A stretch of DNA of 59,942 nt. It comes from an uncultured Ruminococcus sp. Its GTDB lineage: Bacteria; Bacillota; Clostridia; Oscillospirales; CAG-272. This document shows, in pieces, positions 24,948-33,427 of the stretch (position 1 is its first letter; every line of letters begins with the position of its first letter). A program made the translations under genes and the position numbers. A model generated the notes under the pieces. That model saw nothing but the letters and a program-made list of their open reading frames with translations. It was not told where the DNA came from and made no database searches. Location: NCBI GenBank assembly GCA_900551005.1, contig URUL01000002.1:1-59942 (forward strand), given 5' to 3'.

Positions 24948-27140
24948 ATGGCAAGATCAAAGAAAAAGCATGTGGTGGACGAGCCGCAGGAAACTGCGGA
25001 GGTCACGCTTCAGCCTATAACCGAAACCATTGAGAAAAACTACATGCCGTACGTCATGACGAGCATAATATCCCGCGCTATCCCTGCGATAGCCGGCTTC
25101 AAGCCGTCCCACAGAAAGCTGCTTTATACTATGTATAAGATGGGACTTCTCACGGGCGCCAGAACAAAAAGCGCGAATGTTGTCGGTCAGACGATGCGGC
25201 TCAATCCGCACGGCGATATGGCGATATACGAGACTATGGTTCGATTGACGCGCGGCAATGAGACACTGCTGCATCCGTTTGTTGATTCCAAGGGAAGCTT
25301 CGGAAAGCAATACAGCACGATGGCTTTTGCCGCATCGCGTTATACCGAGGTAAAGCTCGACAAATTTTGCGCCGAGATATTCTCGGGTATTGATAAAAAC
25401 GCGGTCGATTTCGTAGACAACTACGACAGCACCATGCGCGAGCCGACGATATTGCCGACAACATTTCCGAATATACTTGTTTCGCCGAACTCGGGTGTTG
25501 CGGTAGGTATCGCCTGTGAGATAGCATCGTTCAATCTCGCTGAAATATGTGACGGCACGATAGCGGCACTGCGAAATCCCGAGATAACGAGCGAGGAGCT
25601 CTCCGAGCTGATAAAGGCTCCCGATTTTGCGAGTGGTGCTTCGATTATCTATAATAAAGAAGATATACTTTCCATATATGAGACAGGCAGAGGCACTGTC
25701 AATATGCGTTCTCGCTATGTCTATGATAAGGAATCAAACTGCATAGACGTCTTGGAGATTCCTTTCGGCGTGACGATCGAGCAGATCATCACGAAGATCA
25801 CAGACCTTATCAAGCGCGGCGAACTGAAAGAGGTGACGGATGTTCGCGATGAAATAGACCTTCACGGCTTCAAGCTGACGCTGGATCTGCGCCGCGGGGC
25901 AGACCCGGAGAAGGTCATGGCAAAGCTTTTCAAAAAAACACCGCTCGAGAGCGGTTATGCTTGTAATTTCAATGTTATCATCGATAATGAAGCACGTCAG
26001 CTCGGCGTCCGAGAGATATTGCTCGAGTGGATCAAGTTCCGCATGAATTGCTATCGCCGCGAGCTGAGCTTTGATCTGGATAAAAAGAGTGAAAAGCTCC
26101 ATCTGCTCGTCGGACTCGGCACGATACTCCTCGACCTCGACAAGGCGATAAAAATAGTGCGCGAGACGGCGCGCGATAAGGACGTTATCCCGAATCTGAT
26201 GCAGGGCTTCGGTATCGACCAGGTTCAGGCGGAATTTATCGCGGAAATCAAGCTGCGCAATTTCAACCGCGAGTATATCATCGAACGGATAAAGGAAATA
26301 GAATCGCTGAAGAAGGAAATAGAGGAGCTGCGTTCCGTGATCGCTTCCGATGCCAAGATCAAGCGCAGAATCATCAAACAGCTTGAGGAAATAAAGGAAA
26401 AATACGGCATACCGCGCAAAACGATGATCGTTTATGAGGATACGCTTCCGAAATACGACGCACAGAGCTTTATTGAGAATTACAATGTGAAGCTCGTTTT
26501 GACAGAAGAAAGTTATTTCAAAAAAATAACGCTTCAGTCGCTCCGCGGAAATGATGAGCAGAAGCTGAAGGAGGGCGACAGCGTGCTTGAAACGCTCGAT
26601 GCGGAAAATACTTCACAGCTCATGTTTATCGGCTCTCTCGGGAATATGTACCGTGCAAAGGCGAGCGACTTTTCAAACTGCAAGGCAAGCGAGCTGGGCG
26701 ACTATCTGCCTGCCAAGCTGAAATGTGAGGGCGACGAAAAGATAAAGCTGATGCGTGCAGACGTAAATTACGAAAGCGAGGACAATCTCATTTTCGTCTT
26801 TGAAAACGGAAAGGCAGTCCGCATACCGATATCCGCCTATGCCACGAAAGCGCCGAGAAAGAAGCTGGTGAAGGCTTTCAATACAAATTCGCCGCTCGTT
26901 GCCGCCTTCTATGAGCCTGCGGGAAAGAATGTTGACCTCTTCATGCGCTGCGGCAATAAGGGAATAACCGTCAGCTCCAAGCTGATACCGCAGAAAGCCT
27001 CGAGAACATCCGGCGGCGTACAGATATTCACGCTGAAGGCGGGGCAGAAGCTCGAGCTAGCCTCGGTCGATCTCGAAAGATATCCCGAATCCGCCGGTTG
27101 TCGGAAGATAAAGATTCCCGCAACAGGCTCCACTCTTTGA
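24948..27140 (+). CDS. parC: Type IIA topoisomerase subunit A, ParC-like
   Basis: 730 residues. The breakage-reunion domain shows AGFKPSHRKLLYTMYKMGL, TKSANVVGQTMRLNPHGD and AASRYTEVKL with the active-site Tyr next to Arg. A long coiled-coil tower follows (about 440-490, IKEIESLKKEIEELRSVI), then a C-terminal beta-pinwheel region with weak repeats. Starts 21 bases after the B subunit with SD GAAAGGAG, so the two are co-expressed. Size is between typical ParC and GyrA; the C-terminal domain looks short and lacks a clear GyrA box, favouring topo IV. Confidence 0.85.
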   Translation: MARSKKKHVVDEPQETAEVTLQPITETIEKNYMPYVMTSIISRAIPAIAGFKPSHRKLLYTMYKMGLLTGARTKSANVVGQTMRLNPHGDMAIYETMVRLTRGNETLLHPFVDSKGSFGKQYSTMAFAASRYTEVKLDKFCAEIFSGIDKNAVDFVDNYDSTMREPTILPTTFPNILVSPNSGVAVGIACEIASFNLAEICDGTIAALRNPEITSEELSELIKAPDFASGASIIYNKEDILSIYETGRGTVNMRSRYVYDKESNCIDVLEIPFGVTIEQIITKITDLIKRGELKEVTDVRDEIDLHGFKLTLDLRRGADPEKVMAKLFKKTPLESGYACNFNVIIDNEARQLGVREILLEWIKFRMNCYRRELSFDLDKKSEKLHLLVGLGTILLDLDKAIKIVRETARDKDVIPNLMQGFGIDQVQAEFIAEIKLRNFNREYIIERIKEIESLKKEIEELRSVIASDAKIKRRIIKQLEEIKEKYGIPRKTMIVYEDTLPKYDAQSFIENYNVKLVLTEESYFKKITLQSLRGNDEQKLKEGDSVLETLDAENTSQLMFIGSLGNMYRAKASDFSNCKASELGDYLPAKLKCEGDEKIKLMRADVNYESEDNLIFVFENGKAVRIPISAYATKAPRKKLVKAFNTNSPLVAAFYEPAGKNVDLFMRCGNKGITVSSKLIPQKASRTSGGVQIFTLKAGQKLELASVDLERYPESAGCRKIKIPATGSTL

Positions 27141-27161
27141 TTTTCGTGAACGGAGGTTTCT

Positions 27162-27785
27162 ATGAAAATACTGATAGTTTCCGATGACAGAGTATATGCG
27201 CGGATGCTGTTTCTCAGCATCACCGAGAAGGGCGCAGAGGTGCAGATGAGATCTCCTCTTGAGCTTCCGTCGGAGGATAAATACGATATGGCACTGCTGG
27301 ATGCAGGTTGCTTTTCCGCTTCCGACAAGCTACAGGAGGTGCCTGTGATCCTTTACGGTACGGATGAACAGCTGCGCATGCTCGGCGATGAAGAGCTTTC
27401 GCACTTCTTTATCCTGCCCAGACCTTTTCGCATGGAGGAGCTTTACGGTGTTATCTTCTCGGGGCGCAGCGAGCGTACAGAGAAAGATGTTTCCAAAAGA
27501 AAGCTCGGCATAGTGATGGACGGGACAAAGCGGTGCGTCTATATCAAAGGAGAAAAGGTTTTTCTCTCGCGCAGGGAGTTCAATCTTTTCGCGCTTCTTA
27601 TGGAAAACAGAGGCAGCCCTGTTTCCAGAGAGGAGGCAAATGCCGTTTTCCTCGGGGAGGACGGAGAGCTTAAGAGCAATGTCGTCGACGTATATATCAA
27701 ATATCTGCGCGAAAAAATAGATGAAAGATTTGATATCAAGCTGATAAAGACCGTCCGCGGAGCGGGCTATATGATAAGCCTGTAA
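27162..27785 (+). CDS. Orphan OmpR-like regulator with degenerate receiver
   Basis: 207 residues: a receiver-like domain (1-110) and an OmpR/PhoB winged helix (about 120-207; LSRREFNLFALLMENRGSPV, NVVDVYIKYLREKI, TVRGAGYMI). In the receiver Asp8, Asp9 and Asp47 are present. The conserved Thr/Ser is not at its usual place (LYGTD), and the invariant Lys before Pro-Phe is Arg87 (RPF). No histidine kinase is nearby. It may act without phosphorylation. It sits 22 bases after the topoisomerase A gene and 66 before addA, all on the same strand. Confidence 0.82.
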   Translation: MKILIVSDDRVYARMLFLSITEKGAEVQMRSPLELPSEDKYDMALLDAGCFSASDKLQEVPVILYGTDEQLRMLGDEELSHFFILPRPFRMEELYGVIFSGRSERTEKDVSKRKLGIVMDGTKRCVYIKGEKVFLSRREFNLFALLMENRGSPVSREEANAVFLGEDGELKSNVVDVYIKYLREKIDERFDIKLIKTVRGAGYMISL

Positions 27786-27850
27786 TATCTCGGGGTCAAG
27801 TTCCATATCGGCAAAATTGCGGCAAGATCTATGCAGGAGGAGGGCGAAAA

Positions 27851-30800
27851 ATGGCTGAAATAAAATGGACCCCGTCGCAGAGAGATGCCATAGAGGCAAG
27901 CGGCAGGAATATTTATGTTGCGGCGGCGGCAGGCAGCGGAAAAACAGCCGTGCTCACTCGCAGGATCATAGAGCGCATCTGCTCTCCCGAAATATCCGCC
28001 GATATTTCGCGCATGCTGAGCGTCACCTATACGCGTGCCGCCGCGGACGAGCTGAAAAGCAGGATCGGCGCCGCCATAGAAAGCGAAAAGACAAATGCCC
28101 CCCGTGACAGACATTTGCGCAGGCAGGCTTTACTTCTCCCGAGCGCGAAAATAAGCACGGTTCACAGCTTCTGTCTCGACCTGATACGTGCCAATTTCCG
28201 CGACCTCGACTTGCCGTCCGATTGCCGCACCGCGGATGAAACTGTGGAAAAACGGCTATTTTCGGATGTTGCGGAGGAGCTTATCTCCGATTATTACGAC
28301 GGGAAGATAAGCGGAGAATACGCGATAGACGATTTTCGTCTTTTTGTAAGCACCTTCGGCAGTGCCATGGATGAGGAGGCTCTGACGAAAACCATAGGCT
28401 CATTGTACAGAAGCCTTTGCGAAACGCCTGACGGAGTAGAGTCTCTTGTGCGGCATATCGAGCTTTACCAAAGCGCCGCAAAAGAGGATTTCATGAAAAC
28501 GCCGTGGGGTGCGCCGATACGAAAGCATCTGTCCTCGGCTGTAAAATATTATGTACAGATATATGAGAGAGCGCTCTTATATATCGGGGAGCATCCCGAA
28601 TACATGCCGTACTCTGAAACGCTTGAGAGCGAGCTTGAATTCCTGCGCTCTGTCGATTCCGATATCATGACTTATCGTGAGCTGTCGGAAAAAATAAACG
28701 GATATGTTTCTTTGCCGATAGGCAGGCTCAAACGCGGCACGGAAAAAACACTGGAGCTTTTGTTCTTTGTCTCACAAAGAGAAAAATTCAAGGATGAAAT
28801 GGCAAGGCTGAAAGCGGAATACTTCTGTTTTTCGGAGGACGATATCGCAGTATCCTTTGCCTTTACGGAGAGAGCGGCGGCAGACTTGAAAAAATTTCTT
28901 ACGCTTTTTGACAGGCGCTTCTCCGAGGAGAAACGTCGCAAGAAGCTGCTCACTTTCTCAGATATGGAGCGCTATGCACTTGCGCTTCTGTGGGACAGAG
29001 AAAACGATGCGCCGACGGATATAGCGCGCGCCGTTTCGGAGCAGTTCGATGAAATATACGTGGACGAATATCAGGATACAAACGCTGTTCAGCATAAGAT
29101 ATTCTCGCTTGTTTCGCGTGGCGATAATCTCTTTGCCGTCTGCGATATCAAGCAGAGTATATATGGCTTTCGCGGCGGCAGACCCGATATTTTCAAGGAA
29201 ATGACCGACCGTGCCGAAAAATATTCCGCGGGGATGGGCGACGGAGAGGCGAAGGTCTTTCTCTCAGAAAATTTCCGCTCTTGCTCTGAGGTTCTCGAGT
29301 ATGCCAACAGGGTTTTCGGCAAGCTGATGAACGTGGAATCCGCCCCCGGCTACGGCGATAATGAACGTCAGGTCTGCGGAAGAAAAGAGGGAAGCGCTCC
29401 CGTAGAGATATGTATCGTCGAAAAGGAGACGACATCGAGCGATGACATTTCCAGCGAGGCTGACTTCGTGGCGGGAAAGATACGCTCGCTTATCGGGCTT
29501 CCGATGTGTGACGGTACGCCGATACGACCCGGAGATATTGCCATTCTCCTGCGCAGTGCCGAAGCAAAAGCGCCGCAGTTTGAACGTGCGCTGAAAAAGC
29601 ACGGTATTCCGTGTGAAAATACAAGTACGAGCGATTTCTTTGAAAATCCCGAGGTCTTGCTCGCATTTTCGCTTCTCAGTACGGTCGATAATCCTTCGAA
29701 GGACGTTTATCTGGCGGCGACGCTGAAAAGTCCGCTGTACGGTGTCACGCTCGACGAGCTGATATATATACGACGAAAATATGGCGGAGGTTCGCTCTAT
29801 GAGGCGCTGAAAAGCTTTACGCAGGAGACGGGCTTTGCAAAAGGAAAGCGTTTTCTTGCCGATAATGCGAAATACCGTGCCCTTGCCGCGGCACTTCCGA
29901 CAGATAAACTGATATGGCAGATATATGAGGAAACGGGCATGCTTTGCCTGCCTCATTCCGGCACCGGCGATATCTCGGCTATGGAGCTTGCACGTGCCAA
30001 TCTGATGCAGTTTTACCGCTGGTCTATGGATTTCGGCGGCAATATATGCGGCCTTCATGCATTTCTCTGCTTTATAGAGGATGCCATCGAAAGTGAAAGA
30101 AAGATCAGTCAGGAGGGCGCCGCAGAGCGCACCGACTGCGTAAAAATAACCACGATCCATTCGAGCAAGGGGCTGGAATATCCCGTATGCTTCCTTTGCG
30201 ATTGCGCCGCGCCGATATCGGATAAGGACGCGGACAAAGATGTGCTTTTCAGCACGGAGCTCGGAATAGCACCGAAAATGCCCTCCGAAAACGGCTTTTA
30301 TCTTCTCGATACGCCTATTCGGCGTTCCCTGATATGTGAACGCCGGACGGAGATATCCTATGAGGAAACACGACTGCTCTACGTTGCTCTGACAAGAGCG
30401 CGCGAGCGGCTCTTCATTACGGCACAGGTGTCTCCCGGTGCGAAAGCGGCGACGGAAGACATCTATGATACCGCACATTCTCCCGAATTTTCCATAAAAA
30501 ATGAAGTATTTTCACTTTATTTGCTGAATACGGCGCCGAACTATCTGAAAATCCTTCTGCTTGCTTGCCCTTGTGCGCCTGAAATGACGGTAAATATTGT
30601 CCATGGCGAAAACGAAGAGGAAATCGAGGGCGATTCCACGAATGAAGCACCGGCAGATGACGGCATTTTGCCATATCAGGCGGAAAAAGCCGTTCTCCGA
30701 CTCGATTTTGAATATCAATACGCCGATATGACAAAAATACCATCGAAGCTTTCCGTATCAAAGCTCTATCCGGCGGTTTTTGACGAGGATGACGGCAGCA

Positions 30801-31435
30801 AGGTTTATGAGGATCAGACGGAGGAAAGCACGGATATTGAACAAAAGATACCGAAATTCCTGATGGACGAGCCGGAAGAGGATGCGAGCGCAGCACAGCG
30901 CGGCACGGCAACCCATACGTTCATGCAGTTTGCCGATTTTGACAATATTTACAGGAACGGTATTGAAGCAGAGCGCGAACGCCTTATCGCAAGCGGTTTT
31001 CTTTTTGCGGCAGACAGGGAAAAGCTCGATATGAGACGGATTGCGGCATTTTTTGAGGGCGATATGGCGAGAATGATACGTGAGGCAAAGCGCATATACA
31101 GAGAAAAGCGGTTTCTCCTGAATTATCCCGCCTCACTTTTTACCGAGGATGCCGAAAAAAAGCGGCGCTATAACGGGCAGGAGGTTCTTGTCCAGGGGGT
31201 TATCGACTGCGTGCTTTTCGATAAGAACGACGAGATGATACTCATCGATTACAAAACGGACAGCTTCAGGCGCGGCACCGATGCGCAGTACATAAGAGAG
31301 ATACTTCGCCGCCGCCACCGCACGCAGCTCGGATATTATAAATATGCGTGCGAGAAAATGTTCGGGCATCCGGTTGCGCATGTGCTGATATATTCGTTTG
31401 CGCTTGGAGAAGCCGTAGAGATATTTGATTTATAA
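27851..31435 (+). CDS. addA: AddA helicase-nuclease subunit
   Basis: 1194 residues, full length for AddA of the AddAB double-strand-break repair complex. UvrD-like helicase: Q motif TPSQRDAIEA, Walker A AAAGSGKTAVLTRRI near 24-38, YTRAAADELKSRI, Walker B DEYQDTNAVQ near 405, and KITTIHSSKGLEYPV and ALTRARERLF in the second half. The C-terminal RecB-type nuclease has DYKTDSF near 1130, preceded by RGTATHTFMQF. The gene looks intact although its partner addB carries a stop codon. SD GGAGGAGG precedes ATG 27851. Confidence 0.96.
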   Translation: MAEIKWTPSQRDAIEASGRNIYVAAAAGSGKTAVLTRRIIERICSPEISADISRMLSVTYTRAAADELKSRIGAAIESEKTNAPRDRHLRRQALLLPSAKISTVHSFCLDLIRANFRDLDLPSDCRTADETVEKRLFSDVAEELISDYYDGKISGEYAIDDFRLFVSTFGSAMDEEALTKTIGSLYRSLCETPDGVESLVRHIELYQSAAKEDFMKTPWGAPIRKHLSSAVKYYVQIYERALLYIGEHPEYMPYSETLESELEFLRSVDSDIMTYRELSEKINGYVSLPIGRLKRGTEKTLELLFFVSQREKFKDEMARLKAEYFCFSEDDIAVSFAFTERAAADLKKFLTLFDRRFSEEKRRKKLLTFSDMERYALALLWDRENDAPTDIARAVSEQFDEIYVDEYQDTNAVQHKIFSLVSRGDNLFAVCDIKQSIYGFRGGRPDIFKEMTDRAEKYSAGMGDGEAKVFLSENFRSCSEVLEYANRVFGKLMNVESAPGYGDNERQVCGRKEGSAPVEICIVEKETTSSDDISSEADFVAGKIRSLIGLPMCDGTPIRPGDIAILLRSAEAKAPQFERALKKHGIPCENTSTSDFFENPEVLLAFSLLSTVDNPSKDVYLAATLKSPLYGVTLDELIYIRRKYGGGSLYEALKSFTQETGFAKGKRFLADNAKYRALAAALPTDKLIWQIYEETGMLCLPHSGTGDISAMELARANLMQFYRWSMDFGGNICGLHAFLCFIEDAIESERKISQEGAAERTDCVKITTIHSSKGLEYPVCFLCDCAAPISDKDADKDVLFSTELGIAPKMPSENGFYLLDTPIRRSLICERRTEISYEETRLLYVALTRARERLFITAQVSPGAKAATEDIYDTAHSPEFSIKNEVFSLYLLNTAPNYLKILLLACPCAPEMTVNIVHGENEEEIEGDSTNEAPADDGILPYQAEKAVLRLDFEYQYADMTKIPSKLSVSKLYPAVFDEDDGSKVYEDQTEESTDIEQKIPKFLMDEPEEDASAAQRGTATHTFMQFADFDNIYRNGIEAERERLIASGFLFAADREKLDMRRIAAFFEGDMARMIREAKRIYREKRFLLNYPASLFTEDAEKKRRYNGQEVLVQGVIDCVLFDKNDEMILIDYKTDSFRRGTDAQYIREILRRRHRTQLGYYKYACEKMFGHPVAHVLIYSFALGEAVEIFDL

Positions 31436-31469
31436 AAAAGATATAAGCAAAGAAAGGAACTGTACGAAA

Positions 31470-31976
31470 ATGAAAAAACTTTTAAGAAATCCTCAGGTGA
31501 TACTGATGGCGCTGGTGCCTGTCGTTGCCTCTGCACTCTACATTCTGATCCTCGGGACGGCTGTCAAGGATGTATATCTCTTCGGCATACCGATTGTGCG
31601 CCCGCTCGAAAAGCTCTCCGTGCTCGGCATCGGTATGCTTGTCGGAGCACTCGTGCTTTGGGGCTTTGTGGGTGCTTTCTTCGCGAAGAAGAAAGCTTCG
31701 CTCGGTCAGGGAATACTCATCGCTCATATAGTGCCTTTCATCACGACGCTTATGTATACCGTGCTCTCGGCGATAGGTACATTTGTCGATGCCGCTTCGG
31801 TTAAATCGGCAGGCGAGCTGATAGGTGTTCTCGGCATGGGCTTTTTCAATACCGTAGGCACCTATGTCTTTCTCATAACACCGGTAAAATTTATTGAAAT
31901 ATATATTGATTTGATCGCAATGGTCGGAATTTTCGCGATAGGATACGCCATAAAAACGGCTAAGAAGCGAAAATAA
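31470..31976 (+). CDS. Membrane protein of unknown function
   Basis: 168 residues with about four transmembrane helices: VILMALVPVVASALYILILG, LSVLGIGMLVGALVLWGFVG, ILIAHIVPFITTLMYTVLSA, and a C-terminal pair (VYLITPVKF-like region and IAMVGIFAIGYAI). A short Lys-rich tail ends it. ATG 31470 is chosen because AGAAAGGAAC precedes it; an upstream in-frame start would overlap addA. Family not recognised. It lies 34 bases after addA and may share its transcript. Confidence 0.75.
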   Translation: MKKLLRNPQVILMALVPVVASALYILILGTAVKDVYLFGIPIVRPLEKLSVLGIGMLVGALVLWGFVGAFFAKKKASLGQGILIAHIVPFITTLMYTVLSAIGTFVDAASVKSAGELIGVLGMGFFNTVGTYVFLITPVKFIEIYIDLIAMVGIFAIGYAIKTAKKRK

Positions 31977-32009
31977 AAATAAACGGCTTTTTTATCGAAG
32001 CCTGTAAAA

Positions 32010-32038
32010 TTAACACAAAAATTCTTCTCTCATACTAT
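32010..32038 (+). promoter_or_regulatory. Possible promoter for the 29-residue peptide
   Basis: TTAACA (32010-32015), 17-bp spacer, TACTAT (32033-32038). Moderate match to sigma-A. Confidence 0.45.
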
Positions 32039-32068
32039 ATATCAGGTAGGCAAAAATTGCCGCTAATA

Positions 32069-32082
32069 GCCGCATATGCGGC
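32069..32082. repeat. 14-base palindrome before the small peptide
   Basis: GCCGCATATGCGGC reads the same on both strands and abuts the SD of the 29-residue gene. In RNA it could fold into a 5-bp stem with a 4-base loop; as DNA it could bind a dimeric regulator. Confidence 0.5.
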
Positions 32083-32097
32083 GGAGGGAGGATATAT

Positions 32098-32187
32098 ATG
32101 AACTGTCTTTGCAATCTTTTCGATAATAACAACTGCATTTGGATTCTCGTTATTGCCGTCATTCTTATTTGTTGCTGCAACGGCTGA
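32098..32187 (+). CDS. 29-residue Cys-rich membrane peptide
   Basis: Starts at ATG 32098 behind a very strong SD (GGAGGGAGG, 32083-32091, six bases away) and ends at TGA 32187. The product begins MNCLCNLFDNNNC, has one hydrophobic helix (IWILVIAVILI) and ends CCCNG. Six of 29 residues are Cys. Very small proteins of this shape (Asn/Cys-rich ends around one helix, CCCNG-like tail) occur in Clostridia genomes, but I cannot name a function. It has its own promoter candidate and a terminator 93 bases downstream, which supports a real gene. Confidence 0.72.
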   Translation: MNCLCNLFDNNNCIWILVIAVILICCCNG

Positions 32188-32279
32188 TGTATCTGAAATG
32201 TACGGGATGGTAGCTCCCATGAAAAAGCCTTAAAGGCAAAATGTCTGCCGGATGTTTATTCATATATTCATAAAAACAG

Positions 32280-32319
32280 GAAAGGGCGGCGTTTGCCGCC
32301 CTTTCATACATTTTTTATT
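32280..32319 (+). terminator. Terminator after the 29-residue peptide
   Basis: An 11-bp perfect stem (32280-32290 with 32295-32305), GTTT loop, followed by CATACA and T6. GC-rich core GGGCGGC. Confidence 0.8.
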
Positions 32320-32354
32320 TATTTGACATACTATATCTGACTAAAAATATATAC

Positions 32355-32381
32355 TTGACAAAATACAGCTTTCAGTATAAT
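32355..32381 (+). promoter_or_regulatory. Promoter for the lipoprotein gene
   Basis: TTGACA (32355-32360) and TATAAT (32376-32381) are both perfect, but the spacer is only 15 bp. A second TTGACA at 32323 may give a tandem start. The short spacing suggests that it is weak or regulated. Confidence 0.55.
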
Positions 32382-32439
32382 ATAAATATATAATATCGTG
32401 CATATGGATCACGGTAAATACTATCGACAGGAGAAACAT

Positions 32440-33246
32440 ATGAAAAAAATTATTTCGATAATGATGACCCTCGCAATGGTTTTCGCGCTTGTTTTTGCCT
32501 TTTGCGCATGCGGTAAGGAAAAAAGTGCTTACCAGATCTATACGGAGGCTGTAAACAAGAACCGGGAGCTTGACTCATATGAGCTTGATTTCAAAATGAA
32601 TATGTCGGTTGAGGCATATGGCGATAGTATGGAAGTTCCGCTGTCATACAGTATAAAGTCATCAGGTGTACAGTCGGGTTCTCCCGTTTTCAGCGGCGAG
32701 ATGGAAATGACGATGTCCGGCGTGACGCTCAACGTCCCCATGTATTCAGACGGCAAGTACACATATATGGAGCTTATGGGCTCTAAAATTAAGCAGCCTG
32801 TCGAAGACGGCAATAACGATTTTCAGAAGATGGCCGATACTTTGCTATCGATGTTTTCAGAGGATAAGTTTGAGGGTGTTGTCGCAGTGAAAAATGATGA
32901 CGGTACAAAGAGCATAGATCTTCCGCTTGACAATGAGACATTTCAGGAAGCGTACAGCGATCTCGTTGATTCCATACTCGGCAGTCTGGGAGAAGAGACG
33001 ACTGACCTGAATCTTTCCATGAATGTATCTGATGCCAAGGTATCTGTTGTAATCAATAAAGACGGATATATAGAAAAGGTTGACTTGAAGTGCGATCTCA
33101 AGCTTACCATGTCTTCAGAAGGCGAAAGCGTTGACATGAATATGAACCTTGACATGAGCGGTGAATACAAGAATATCGGCTCCGAAGTTACGGTGGCGGC
33201 ACCTTCCGATCTGGATGAATATGAAGAAGTCGATTATGGTTTTTGA
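32440..33246 (+). CDS. Lipoprotein of unknown function (DUF6612/LppX-like)
   Basis: 268 residues. Signal peptide MKKIISIMMTLAMVFALVF with lipobox AFCAC, so it is lipidated at the Cys near residue 24 and faces outward. The mature part is beta-rich with repeated Ser/Met/Val strands (GEMEMTMSGVTLNV, TTDLNLSMNVSDAKV, VDLKCDLKLTMS, VDMNMNLDMSG), resembling the open half-barrel LppX/DUF6612 fold that binds lipids. That assignment is from pattern, not alignment. ATG 32440 is chosen because AGGAG lies before it and the signal peptide begins there. Monocistronic, with its own promoter and terminator. Confidence 0.75.
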   Translation: MKKIISIMMTLAMVFALVFAFCACGKEKSAYQIYTEAVNKNRELDSYELDFKMNMSVEAYGDSMEVPLSYSIKSSGVQSGSPVFSGEMEMTMSGVTLNVPMYSDGKYTYMELMGSKIKQPVEDGNNDFQKMADTLLSMFSEDKFEGVVAVKNDDGTKSIDLPLDNETFQEAYSDLVDSILGSLGEETTDLNLSMNVSDAKVSVVINKDGYIEKVDLKCDLKLTMSSEGESVDMNMNLDMSGEYKNIGSEVTVAAPSDLDEYEEVDYGF

Positions 33247-33284
33247 TACGGTTTGCGGGCAATAAAAACGAATATCAGATTAAG

Positions 33285-33318
33285 GCTCTCGGAAGATTTG
33301 CTTTTCCGAGGGCTTTTT
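33285..33318 (+). terminator. Terminator after the lipoprotein gene
   Basis: A 10-bp stem with one G-T pair (33285-33294 with 33304-33313), 9-base loop, then T5. Confidence 0.78.
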
Positions 33319-33357
33319 ATGTGTGTCGATATGTTGTAAAATGTTAACAATTCCGTC

Positions 33358-33386
33358 ATGATAAATCAATATTGCAAGTTTATAAT
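33358..33386 (+). promoter_or_regulatory. Possible ftsH promoter
   Basis: TATAAT at 33381-33386 with ATGATA (four of six matches) 17 bp upstream. No CIRCE or CtsR-like site is seen nearby. Confidence 0.4.
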
Positions 33387-33427
33387 CAAATTACAACAGT
33401 AAAATCATGACCGGAAAGGAATACATT

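Noticed and set aside
29264..30478. 404-codon minus-strand frame inside addA
   Set aside because: Antisense to helicase motifs of AddA; no ribosome-binding site, promoter or family resemblance.
31989..32003. GGCTT...AAGCC hairpin after the membrane protein gene
   Set aside because: Only a 5-bp stem with an 8-base loop and no T run after it; too weak to call a terminator.
32199..32234. 11-codon ATG frame after the 29-residue peptide
   Set aside because: No SD and no conserved feature; likely chance.
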